Of a stretch of DNA of 16,448 nucleotides, positions 6,303 to 12,628 are shown piece by piece (within the stretch, counting starts at the first letter, position 1; each line of letters begins with the position of its first letter). Made by a program: the position numbers and the translations under genes. The stretch lies in assembly GCA_046076045.1 (NCBI GenBank), contig JBJTRI010000101.1, forward strand, positions 1 to 16,448. The letters run 5' to 3'. Under the pieces are notes generated by a model. The model was not told where the DNA came from, did no database searches, and saw only the letters and a list, made by a program, of their open reading frames with translations. The stretch is from JAIOPA01 sp046076045 (GTDB taxonomy: Bacteria > Eisenbacteria > RBG-16-71-46).

Positions 6303-7454
6303 ATGTCCAGCACGACGCCCCAGTCCAAGCCGCGCGGCTTGGATGGCGTGGTCGCCGCCCAGACCCGCATGAGCCACGTGGATGGTCAGAACGGCGTGCT
6401 CATCATCGGCGGCTACGAGCTCAAGGAGCTCGCCGGCAAGGTCACGTTCGAGGAGGCCGCCCACCTGTTGTGGAAGGGCCGGCTGCCGAACGCCGAGGAG
6501 AAGGCCGCGCTCACCGCGTCCATCGCGGCCAAGCGCGAAGTCCCCGAGACGACGATGCGCCTCGTGCGCGAGGCCGCGCAGAAGGGCGCGTCGCCCATCG
6601 ACACGCTGCGCATGGCGTGCGCCACGCTGTCGCTCGACCTCGCCGATTCCAACGCGATCACGCCCGAGGCCGACTTCGAGTCCGCGCAGATGCTCGTCGC
6701 GCGCTTCCCGACCATCGTGGCGGCGCATACGCGCATCCAGGCCGGTCAGGATCCCATCGCGCCGCGCGCCGACCTGTCGCTCGCCGCGAACTTCCTCTAC
6801 ATGGTGTTCGGCAAGGTGCCCGATCCGATCGCGGCTCGCGCGCTCGACACCTACTGGGTCACGGTGATCGACCACGGCATGAACGCCTCGACGTTCACCG
6901 GTCGTGTCATCGCCAGCACGCGCTCGGACATGGTGAGCGCGGTGACGGGTGCCATCGGCGCCATGAAGGGCCCGCTCCACGGCGGTGCGCCGGGGCCGGT
7001 GCTCGACATGCTGATCGACATCAAGACGGTCGAGAACGCCGAGCCCTGGGTGCGTGCCGAGCTCGCCGCCGGGCGGCGCATCATGGGCTTCGGCCACCGG
7101 GTCTACAAGGTGCGTGACCCGCGCGCCGAGGTGCTGAGCACGGTCGCGCAGGAGATGGGCGGCGCGGTGCTCAACGACAAGCAGCTGTTCGACCTCGCGC
7201 GCGAGGTGGAGCGCACGGTGCTGCGCGTGCTCGACGACGTGAAGCCGGGCCGCAACCTGCGCACGAACGTCGAGTTCTACACCGCGCTCGTGCTGCAGTC
7301 GCTCGGCCTCAAGCCGGCCTCGTTCGTGGCGCTGTTCGCCTGCGGCCGGTGCGCCGGTTGGGCGGCCCACGTGATCGAGCAGCACGCCGAGGACCACCTG
7401 ATCCGTCCGATGTCCGAGTACATCGGGCCGCGGGATCTCACGGTCCAGAAGTAG
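6303..7454 (+). CDS. Citrate synthase (2-methylcitrate synthase possible)
   Basis: A 383-residue cytoplasmic enzyme of the short bacterial/archaeal citrate synthase type. It condenses acetyl-CoA with oxaloacetate, the entry step of the TCA cycle; close relatives use propionyl-CoA. Motifs seen: His191 in 'DHGMNASTFTGRV', His226 in 'GPLHGGAP' (catalytic), His265 in 'MGFGHRVYK' (catalytic), Arg271-Asp272-Pro in 'VRDPRAE', and citrate-binding Arg349 in 'ACGRCAGWAAHVIEQ'. The third catalytic position, usually Asp in 'NVDFYSG', reads Glu324 in 'TNVEFYTA'; I recall similar Glu versions in some actinobacterial-type homologues, so it need not be inactive. AAGGAG at 6292-6297 lies 5 nt before the ATG. 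It has its own promoter and a hairpin after the stop, so it is probably monocistronic. Sequence alone does not separate citrate from methylcitrate synthase, and I see no prpB/prpD nearby. Confidence 0.93.
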   Translation: MSSTTPQSKPRGLDGVVAAQTRMSHVDGQNGVLIIGGYELKELAGKVTFEEAAHLLWKGRLPNAEEKAALTASIAAKREVPETTMRLVREAAQKGASPIDTLRMACATLSLDLADSNAITPEADFESAQMLVARFPTIVAAHTRIQAGQDPIAPRADLSLAANFLYMVFGKVPDPIAARALDTYWVTVIDHGMNASTFTGRVIASTRSDMVSAVTGAIGAMKGPLHGGAPGPVLDMLIDIKTVENAEPWVRAELAAGRRIMGFGHRVYKVRDPRAEVLSTVAQEMGGAVLNDKQLFDLAREVERTVLRVLDDVKPGRNLRTNVEFYTALVLQSLGLKPASFVALFACGRCAGWAAHVIEQHAEDHLIRPMSEYIGPRDLTVQK

Positions 7455-7471
7455 GAGTCGTCAGCCGAGGC

Positions 7472-7503
7472 GAAGCGCCGGTCCCTCGCGGGGCCGGCGC
7501 TTC
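7472..7503 (+). terminator. Strong hairpin after citrate synthase
   Basis: A 14-bp stem (GAAGCGCCGGTCCC at 7472-7485 with GGGGCCGGCGCTTC at 7490-7503, one T-G wobble) closes a TCGC tetraloop. It starts 18 nt after the stop codon. No T-run follows. Confidence 0.7.
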
Positions 7504-7596
7504 GTGCTGGTGGCGGTGCGACCGTGCGTGGTCGCTCGCTGGGGCGCCCTGCGGTCGTGTGGGGCCGGGGTGCATGTCGGCGAGCCACGACGGGGG

Positions 7597-7707
7597 GCGC
7601 TCACTCGCACCGACGAACGCGTCGGGCGGGTGTGCGCTCTCGGACACCGGCGGACGCCGGGGGAGGGTGTGCGCTCACGGACACCGGCGGACGCACCCGG
7701 TGTCCCG
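7597..7707. repeat. Three tandem copies of a 37-bp unit
   Basis: GCGCTC starts units at 7597, 7634 and 7671, exactly 37 bp apart. Copies 2 and 3 share a 30-bp block (7628-7657 and 7665-7694) with one mismatch. Copy 1 matches copy 3 at 19 of 24 positions over 7597-7620. The common core is GCGCTC, CACCG, CG and ACGC. There is no flanking cas gene. Confidence 0.7.
7679..7705. repeat. Perfect 9-bp inverted repeat in the last 37-bp unit
   Basis: GGACACCGG (7679-7687) and CCGGTGTCC (7697-7705) with a 9-nt loop. The second 37-bp unit carries the same left arm at 7642-7650, so it could compete for the single right arm. Confidence 0.55.
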
Positions 7708-7769
7708 TTCGGGGCACCCGCGGGGGTGCGCGACCTGAGAACCTGCGTGGAGTGCGAGTCGGATTCCGT

Positions 7770-7775
7770 TATCAT
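7770..7775 (+). promoter_or_regulatory. Possible -10 box for the diheme peroxidase gene
   Basis: TATCAT matches five of six -10 consensus bases in a rare A/T-richer patch. No good -35 is found 16-18 bp upstream. If used, it gives a long leader of about 155 nt. Confidence 0.3.
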
Positions 7776-7925
7776 GCCTTGCTTTGGCGGTTCCGCTCAC
7801 GTCTTCACCGAGTCTGGACCGTGACTTGCCTACTTCGTGGGCGGGCGGCCGTTCCCTCGGTCGCCGCAGTCCCGCCCGGTCCCGCCCGCAGGACTCCGGG
7901 CCCTGCCGCCATCCGATCGCTTCGA

Positions 7926-7931
7926 GGGAGG
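7926..7931 (+). promoter_or_regulatory. Ribosome-binding site fixing the start at 7937
   Basis: GGGAGG lies 5 nt before the ATG at 7937. That ATG opens a textbook signal peptide; the longer open frame from 7784 would bury it. Confidence 0.65.
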
Positions 7932-7936
7932 TCGTC

Positions 7937-9919
7937 ATGAACAGCCGTCCGGTGCTCCGCCACCTCAGGGGCCTGCTGCTCCTGTTGCCGATCGTGGCTC
8001 TGGCCCAGGTGCCGCCGCCGCCCCCGCCGCCGCTGGGGCCGTTGCCGCCCATGCCGGCCCCGGCCGCGAACCCGCTCACCACGGCGAAGGCCAACCTCGG
8101 CAAGGTGCTGTTCTGGGACGAGCAGTTGTCGTCGTCGAACACCGTCGCGTGCGGGACCTGTCATCGTTCGGAAGCGGGCGGTTCGGATCCGCGCTCCACC
8201 GACGTCGCGACCGGCTCGCGCCACCCCGGACGCGACGGCGTGTTCGGGACGCCCGACGACGTGACGGGCTCGTTCGGCGTGCCGCTCGAGAACACGAGCG
8301 GAGCCTACTTGTCGCACTCCACCTGGGGGCTCGGTCGTCAGGTGACGGCGCGCTTCACGCCGTCGCACATCGCGGCCGGCTACTCGGCGACTTCGTTCTG
8401 GGACGGTCGTGCGACCGGTGCGTTCCTCGATCCCCTCACGGGCGACACGCTCATCCGTGCCGGCGGCGCGCTCGAGAGCCAGGCGGTGGGCCCCATCGTC
8501 TCCGACGTCGAGATGGGTCACATCGGTCGGGACTGGCCGAACGTGGTCGCGCGCATCCAGTCGTCGCAGCCGCTCGCGCTCGCCGCGTTCATCCCCGCCG
8601 ACCTCAAGGCGTGGATCGCGAACCGCAGCTACCCGCAGTTGTTCCAGGAGGCGTTCGGCTCGCCGGCCGTCACGCCCGCGAGCATCGCGTTCGCGATCGC
8701 GAGCTACGAGCGCACGCTGCTGCCGAACCAGGCGCGCATCGACTCGGTCATCGCGGGCACCGCGGTGCTCACCCCACAGCAGGCGCAGGGGCAGCAGTTG
8801 TTCGGGCAGTCGGGCTGCGCCGGGTGCCACGCGGGTCCCATGTTCTCGGACGGGCAGTTCCACTACATCGGCGTGCGCCCGGCGGCCGACGACTCGGGCC
8901 GGTTCGTGGTGACGCGCAACATCGGCAACCTGGGGATGATGAAGACGCCCAGCCTGCGCAACGTGGACCTGCGCCCGTCGCACTTCCACACCGGACGGTT
9001 CGCGCGGCTCGAGGACGTGGTCGCGTTCTACAACCGTGGGGGTGACTTCAACGCGCCCAACAAGCCGGCGGTCATCCGTCCGCTCAACCTGACCCCGCAG
9101 CAGCAGGCCGCGCTGGTGGCGTTCCTGCGCGGTGCGCTCACCGACCCGCGCGTGCGCGATCAGGTGTTCCCGTTCGATCGCCCGTCGCTGTTCTCGGACG
9201 GCGAGCTGGTGCCGGTCGTGACCGGCGCCGGCGTCGCGGGCAGCGGCGGGGTGACGCCGCAGGTCATCGCCATCGAGCCGCCGCTGTCGGGCAACACGTC
9301 GTTCACGGTCGGCCTCCAGCGTGGGTTGGGCGGTGCCACCGCCACGCTCGTGATCGACTCGAGCGAGCCGCCCGCTTCGGCCGTGGTGCCGTCGTCGGCC
9401 GCGCTCACGGTGCAGAGCATCACGCTGCAGGGCTCCGGCTCGGGCAACGGTTTCGCCTCGGTCCCGGTCGCGATCCCCGTGGACCCGACGCTGCGCGGCC
9501 GCACCTTCCACGGGCGCTGGTACGTGGCCGACCCGGCCGCGGCCGACGGTGTGTCGTGGACGCCGGCCTTCAGTTTCCGTGTCTTCGGGGCGAACGCCGA
9601 CGGCCTGCTCGCGGTGGACCCGTCGCCCACGGTACCTCGCGTGCTGCGCCTGTCGCCGGGTCGCCCGACGCCGTTCCGCGCCAGCACGGTGATCGCCTAC
9701 GAGGTGTTCGCCGCCGAGCGCGTGGACCTGGTGGTGTACGACGCCATGGGGCGCACGGTGCGCACCCTGGTGAACGACGCGGTGCAGTTGCCCGGGGCCT
9801 ACACCATCACGTGGGACGGTCGCGACGACGCGGGTCGTGCCGCACCCTCGGGCGTGTACTTCTACCGCCTGCGCAGCGGAGCCGAGGCGAACACCATGCG
9901 CACGGTCAAGCTCGACTGA
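7937..9919 (+). CDS. Secreted diheme cytochrome c peroxidase (CcpA/MauG family) with C-terminal FlgD-like domain
   Basis: A 660-residue exported protein. The signal peptide is residues 1-23 ('HLRGLLLLLPIVALA', then Gln24), followed by a polyproline linker. Residues about 45-415 form the diheme peroxidase: heme 1 at Cys72-Gly-Thr-Cys75-His76, 'SFWDGRA' at 153-159, 'ALESQAVGPIVSDVEMG', heme 2 at Cys294-Ala-Gly-Cys297-His298, and 'MMKTPSLRNV' from 334 with 'HFHTGRFARLEDVVAFY'. The family reduces H2O2 or carries out MauG-like oxidations in the periplasm. After a beta-rich spacer (about 430-565), residues about 566-660 match the FlgD-type Ig-like tail ('LSPGRPTPFRASTVIAYEV', 'VDLVVYDAMGRTVRTLV', 'WDGRDDAGRAAPSGVYFYRLRSG'). 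In FCB-group and Eisenbacteria-like proteomes such tails sit on secreted or surface proteins. Typical CcpA proteins are about 320-360 residues, so the extra 250 are the spacer and tail. It appears monocistronic, with a strong hairpin after the stop. Confidence 0.92.
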   Translation: MNSRPVLRHLRGLLLLLPIVALAQVPPPPPPPLGPLPPMPAPAANPLTTAKANLGKVLFWDEQLSSSNTVACGTCHRSEAGGSDPRSTDVATGSRHPGRDGVFGTPDDVTGSFGVPLENTSGAYLSHSTWGLGRQVTARFTPSHIAAGYSATSFWDGRATGAFLDPLTGDTLIRAGGALESQAVGPIVSDVEMGHIGRDWPNVVARIQSSQPLALAAFIPADLKAWIANRSYPQLFQEAFGSPAVTPASIAFAIASYERTLLPNQARIDSVIAGTAVLTPQQAQGQQLFGQSGCAGCHAGPMFSDGQFHYIGVRPAADDSGRFVVTRNIGNLGMMKTPSLRNVDLRPSHFHTGRFARLEDVVAFYNRGGDFNAPNKPAVIRPLNLTPQQQAALVAFLRGALTDPRVRDQVFPFDRPSLFSDGELVPVVTGAGVAGSGGVTPQVIAIEPPLSGNTSFTVGLQRGLGGATATLVIDSSEPPASAVVPSSAALTVQSITLQGSGSGNGFASVPVAIPVDPTLRGRTFHGRWYVADPAAADGVSWTPAFSFRVFGANADGLLAVDPSPTVPRVLRLSPGRPTPFRASTVIAYEVFAAERVDLVVYDAMGRTVRTLVNDAVQLPGAYTITWDGRDDAGRAAPSGVYFYRLRSGAEANTMRTVKLD

Positions 9920-9936
9920 GTGGCACGTCGTGACGC

Positions 9937-9971
9937 ACGGGGCGCCGAACCGTTCGGGTTCGGCGCCCCGT
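9937..9971 (+). terminator. Strong hairpin after the diheme peroxidase gene
   Basis: A perfect 15-bp stem (ACGGGGCGCCGAACC at 9937-9951 with its complement at 9957-9971) and a 5-nt GTTCG loop. It starts 18 nt after the stop codon. No T-run follows. Confidence 0.75.
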
Positions 9972-10041
9972 CGTCGTTCATCGTGCGTGGTCGCGTGACG
10001 TCGTGCGTGGGGCGACGCATCCCGTGGGGACGAGGCGCATC

Positions 10042-10050
10042 TGCTAGGGT
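10042..10050 (+). promoter_or_regulatory. Extended -10 promoter of the alpha/beta hydrolase gene, leaderless geometry
   Basis: TGC-TAGGGT is an extended -10 box ending 8 nt before the ATG at 10059. No -35 match is seen. There is no Shine-Dalgarno in the 8-nt gap; the AGGG inside the -10 is the only purine run and could alternatively be a weak one. Confidence 0.5.
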
Positions 10051-10058
10051 GTCCCGCC

Positions 10059-11186
10059 ATGCGAAAGGCCCTCGTCCTGCTGTCCTCCGCGCTGCTCGTC
10101 TTCGCCGTCACGACGGCGTGGATCGTGCTTTACCCGAGCGTGCCGGCCGACCTCGGCGGGGTGCCCGACCTCGACGCGGAAGCCGCTCGCGTGCGCATCC
10201 CGGTGGGCGAGGGCGATCACCTCGACGGGTGGCTGCTCGCGGGACGCCGCCGCGCCACCGTGGTGCTGTTCGCGGGCTACGCGCGCGACCATCGGCGGTC
10301 GTGGCGCTACGCGCACTTCCTGCGGCGCGAGGGCTGGTCGGTGCTGGCCGTGGACTTCCGTTCGGCGCGTGAGCGCGACCGCAAGCCCACCACGCTCGGC
10401 CATTATGAGCGCGAGGACGCGCGCGCCACGCTCGACTGGTTGAGTGCGCAGCCCACGCACGAGCGCGACCGCGTGGCGCTGTTCGGGGAATCGCTGGGTG
10501 GGGCAGTCGCCCTTGCGATCGCGGCCGAGCGTCCCGAGGTGGTGGCGGTGGTGGCCGATTGTCCGTTCGCCACGGGTGAGGCCGCGATCGACGACGGCGT
10601 GCGTTTCGTGGGACGGCTGCCCGCGTGGCCGCTGGGCCCGATCACGCGTGAGCTCGGGCGTGCGGTGACCGGGTACGACCCCGGGGCGCTCGACGTCACC
10701 GTGCCGTTGCGATCCCTCGACGGTCGGCCGGTGCTGCTCATCCAGACCACGGTCGAGGACCGCTTCGGTCGCGAGCAGGTGTCGCGACTCGAGGACGCGA
10801 CGGGGCGCTCAGCGGTGACGTGGACCGTTGACGACGCGCGCCACACCGAGGTCTGGGTGGAGCATCGCGACGAGTACGAGCGACGCGTGGTCGGGTTCCT
10901 CGCCCCGCACCTCGGCGGCGGACTCGCCGCCCGCGGCCTCCAGGGCGCGCGTGCCGGTGGCGATGCGGTGGCGGACGGTGCGCGTGCGACCGGGGGCGCG
11001 GTGGTCCGCGGCGCGCGAGCGGGCGGCAGCGCGGTGGCCGACGGTGCGCGTGCGGGCGGGAGTGCGGTGGCGGAGGGTGCGCGTCGAGGTGGGCGAGCGG
11101 TGGCCGAGGGCGCGAGGTCCCTGGGGCGTGCCGTCGCATCACCGTTCCGGCGCGATCGCGACGAACGACAGGAGCCGAGACCATGA
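10059..11186 (+). CDS. Membrane-anchored alpha/beta hydrolase with 11-residue repeat tail
   Basis: A 375-residue protein. Residues 3-25 form one N-terminal hydrophobic anchor or uncleaved signal. Residues about 45-285 are an alpha/beta-hydrolase domain of the BEM46/YqkD-like type: 'VVLFAGYARDHRRSWRYAHFLRREGWSVLAVDFRSAR', nucleophile Ser145 in 'LFGESLGGAVAL', acid Asp234 in 'TTVEDRF' and His262 in 'DDARHTEVW'. Size and motif order are normal for this fold; the substrate (an ester, thioester or peptide) is unknown. Residues 296-361 are six back-to-back copies of an 11-residue unit with consensus GARAGGSAVAE, followed by a basic tail 'SPFRRDRDERQEPRP'. The repeats lie outside the catalytic domain and are not part of any hydrolase I know. 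The stop overlaps the DUF72 gene start by 4 nt (ATGA), so the two are likely coupled. Confidence 0.85.
   Translation: MRKALVLLSSALLVFAVTTAWIVLYPSVPADLGGVPDLDAEAARVRIPVGEGDHLDGWLLAGRRRATVVLFAGYARDHRRSWRYAHFLRREGWSVLAVDFRSARERDRKPTTLGHYEREDARATLDWLSAQPTHERDRVALFGESLGGAVALAIAAERPEVVAVVADCPFATGEAAIDDGVRFVGRLPAWPLGPITRELGRAVTGYDPGALDVTVPLRSLDGRPVLLIQTTVEDRFGREQVSRLEDATGRSAVTWTVDDARHTEVWVEHRDEYERRVVGFLAPHLGGGLAARGLQGARAGGDAVADGARATGGAVVRGARAGGSAVADGARAGGSAVAEGARRGGRAVAEGARSLGRAVASPFRRDRDERQEPRP
10944..11141 (+). repeat. Six 33-bp in-frame tandem repeats (11-residue units)
   Basis: Six units of exactly 33 bp encode GARAGGDAVAD, GARATGGAVVR, GARAGGSAVAD, GARAGGSAVAE, GARRGGRAVAE and GARSLGRAVAS. Gly-Ala-Arg opens every unit and Ala-Val recurs at positions 8-9. 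Spacing is invariant, with substitutions but no indels. The last unit is the most diverged. Confidence 0.9.
11170..11174 (+). promoter_or_regulatory. Ribosome-binding site of the DUF72 gene inside the hydrolase coding region
   Basis: AGGAG lies 8 nt before the ATG at 11183, within the last codons of the hydrolase gene. It supports translation start at the ATGA overlap. Confidence 0.6.
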
Positions 11187-11980
11187 GCACCACGCTGCGC
11201 ATCGGGACGCAGGGCTGGTCGTACCCGGACTGGAACGGGGTGTTCTACCCGCCGGGGGCCAAGCAGGAGGACCGGCTGCCGTTCTACGCCGAGGTCTTCG
11301 ACACGGTCGAGCTCGACAACACTTTCTACGGCCCGCCCAAGGGCACCATCGTGCGCTCGTGGGAGCGGCACACGCCGCCGGGGTTCCGGTTCGCGGCCAA
11401 GCTGCCGCGCGCGATCACTCACGACGCGGGGCTGCACGACGCCGGTGAGGCGTTCGCGGCGTTCGCGCGCGCGCTGGAGCCGCTGGGCGACAAGTTGGGG
11501 CCGGTGCTCGCGCAGACGCCCGCTGAGTTCGTGCGCGACGAGGCGAACGCGCGCGCCCTGGCGTCGTTCCTCGAGACGCGTCCGTCCGACGTGCGGCTGG
11601 CCGTGGAGTTCCGTCACGCCTCGTGGCACGAGCCGGCCACGTTCGACCTGCTGAGGTCGCACGGGGTCGCGGTGGCGTGGACGGAGTGGCGCGAGCTCGC
11701 GCGCGTGCGCGAGGTGACCGCCGACTTCCTGTATCTGCGCTGGCTGGGGGATCGCCGCGAGATCGAGCGCTACGACCAGGTGGTGGTGGACCGCACCGCG
11801 TCGTTCGCCGAGTGGGAGTCCGCCGTGCTGGGCACCATGGGGCAGGTGCGCGAGGTGCACGGGTTCTTCAACAACCACTGGGCCGGGCACTCGCCGGCGA
11901 GCGCGAACGAGATGAAGCGCCGCCTCGGGCTGGACGTCGTGGACCCGCGCGGGCAGTGGCCGCAGGGCGAGCTGTTCTAG
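11183..11980 (+). CDS. DUF72 (YecE-like) family protein
   Basis: A 265-residue soluble protein of the DUF72/YecE family, predicted TIM-barrel. Family signatures: 'LRIGTQGWSYPDWNGVFYPPGAKQEDRLPFYAEVFDTVELDNTFYGPP' at the N-terminus, 'FRFAAKLPRAITHD', 'LGPVLAQTPAEF', 'LAVEFRHASWHEPATFDLLRSHGVAVAWTEW', 'FLYLRWLG' and the closing 'VHGFFNNHWAGHSPASANEMKRRLGL'. Length and motif order are complete. No biochemical function is established for the family to my knowledge. The ATG overlaps the stop of the alpha/beta hydrolase gene, so both are read from one message; this pairing is the only contextual hint. A hairpin shared with the convergent BMC-T gene follows the stop. Confidence 0.92.
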   Translation: MSTTLRIGTQGWSYPDWNGVFYPPGAKQEDRLPFYAEVFDTVELDNTFYGPPKGTIVRSWERHTPPGFRFAAKLPRAITHDAGLHDAGEAFAAFARALEPLGDKLGPVLAQTPAEFVRDEANARALASFLETRPSDVRLAVEFRHASWHEPATFDLLRSHGVAVAWTEWRELARVREVTADFLYLRWLGDRREIERYDQVVVDRTASFAEWESAVLGTMGQVREVHGFFNNHWAGHSPASANEMKRRLGLDVVDPRGQWPQGELF

Positions 11981-11990
11981 CGCGTCAGAC

Positions 11991-12014
11991 GGGCGGGGCC
12001 CTCAGGCCCGGCCC
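11991..12014. terminator. Bidirectional hairpin between convergent genes
   Basis: GGGCGGGGCC (11991-12000) pairs with GGCCCGGCCC (12005-12014) with one G-G mismatch; the 4-nt loop CTCA contains the stop codon of the minus-strand BMC-T gene. It starts 11 nt after the DUF72 stop and can serve transcripts from both sides. Confidence 0.55.
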
Positions 12015-12622
12015 TTGACCTTGCCCAGTGCGCGCAGGGCGGCGTCGCGCGCCGCGTCGATCTCGGCCTCGGGGCCGCTCATGTACAGGCGGCCGTAGGC
12101 GCCGAACAGCGTGGCGTCCACCAGCTTCACTCGCGCGGCCTTGAGGGCCTCGTTGGCGGCGAACGCCACGTAGCCGGCCGGTTCGGTCTCGAGGATGAAC
12201 AGCGACTCGCCCGCCACGACCATGTCGCCGAAGCGCATCTTGTTGATGACCTGCGCGTGGTACGGCTCGACGCCGCGGATGACCTGATCGCTCACCACCT
12301 TGGGCTGCATGCGGTCGTGCTCGGCGATCCCGAGGAAGTCGAGCACGGCCTGCCCCGCGTCCACGACCTGACCCTGATCGCGGTGGTGGATCTCGAGCAG
12401 GCCGAAGGCGCGCTCGACCACCATGATGGCGGGGGTGGCCTGCGTGGCCTTGAGGGCCACGTCGGTGATGCGGTTGATCACCAGCCCCGGCGCGGTCTCG
12501 ATGAACATCGAGGCGTCGCCCGCCACCGGCAGGAAGCCGCGCGCGGTGGTGCCGATGAACGCGGCGAGCTGCGGCTGCAGCGAGTCGATGAAGATGTGGG
12601 TGCGCAGGGTCACGTCGGCCAT
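12002..12622 (-). CDS. Tandem-domain bacterial microcompartment shell protein (BMC-T, CcmP-like double-layer type)
   Basis: A 206-residue protein made of two BMC domains. Domain 1 (about residues 5-100) reads 'LRTHIFIDSLQPQLAAFIGTTARGFLPVAGDASMFIETAPGLVINRITDVALKATQATPAIMVVERAFGLLEIHH'. Domain 2 (about 110-205) ends with the classic 'ESLFILETEPAGYVAFAANEALKAARVKLVDATLFGAYGRLYMSGPEAEIDAARDAAL'. Adjacent Glu70-Arg71 match in place and spacing the Glu-Arg pair that gates the central pore of CcmP-type BMC-T proteins. It closely resembles, from memory, the Haliangium ochraceum BMC-T protein Hoch_3341. Such proteins trimerise into pseudo-hexameric tiles of microcompartment shells, and the double-layer kind form an airlock-like pore for larger metabolites. 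No BMC-H, BMC-P or encapsulated enzyme lies in this window. It has its own strong promoter with a -10 6 nt before the ATG. Confidence 0.88.
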   Translation of the reverse strand: MADVTLRTHIFIDSLQPQLAAFIGTTARGFLPVAGDASMFIETAPGLVINRITDVALKATQATPAIMVVERAFGLLEIHHRDQGQVVDAGQAVLDFLGIAEHDRMQPKVVSDQVIRGVEPYHAQVINKMRFGDMVVAGESLFILETEPAGYVAFAANEALKAARVKLVDATLFGAYGRLYMSGPEAEIDAARDAALRALGKVKGRA

Positions 12623-12628
12623 GGGTGG

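Larger units (their letters stand above)
7455..7936. other. 482-bp noncoding region before the diheme peroxidase gene
   Basis: No frame here looks like a protein. From left to right it holds the terminator hairpin at 7472-7503, a three-copy 37-bp tandem repeat (7597-7707) whose last copy folds into a 9-bp stem, a second small hairpin (GCACCC 7714-7719 with GGGTGC 7724-7729, GCGG loop), a possible -10 box at 7770-7775, and a GC-rich leader with two adjacent TCCCGCCCGG copies before the Shine-Dalgarno at 7926-7931. Confidence 0.6.

Noticed and set aside
7597..7707. CRISPR array
   Set aside because: The whole 37-bp unit repeats with no variable 30-40-bp spacers, copies are degenerate, only three exist, and no cas gene is present.
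7805..10111. A 768-codon open frame antisense to the diheme peroxidase
   Set aside because: It is a GC-skew shadow: composition is almost all Arg/Ala/Gly/His/Val with no family motif, and the opposite strand has a signal peptide, two heme sites and a FlgD-like tail.
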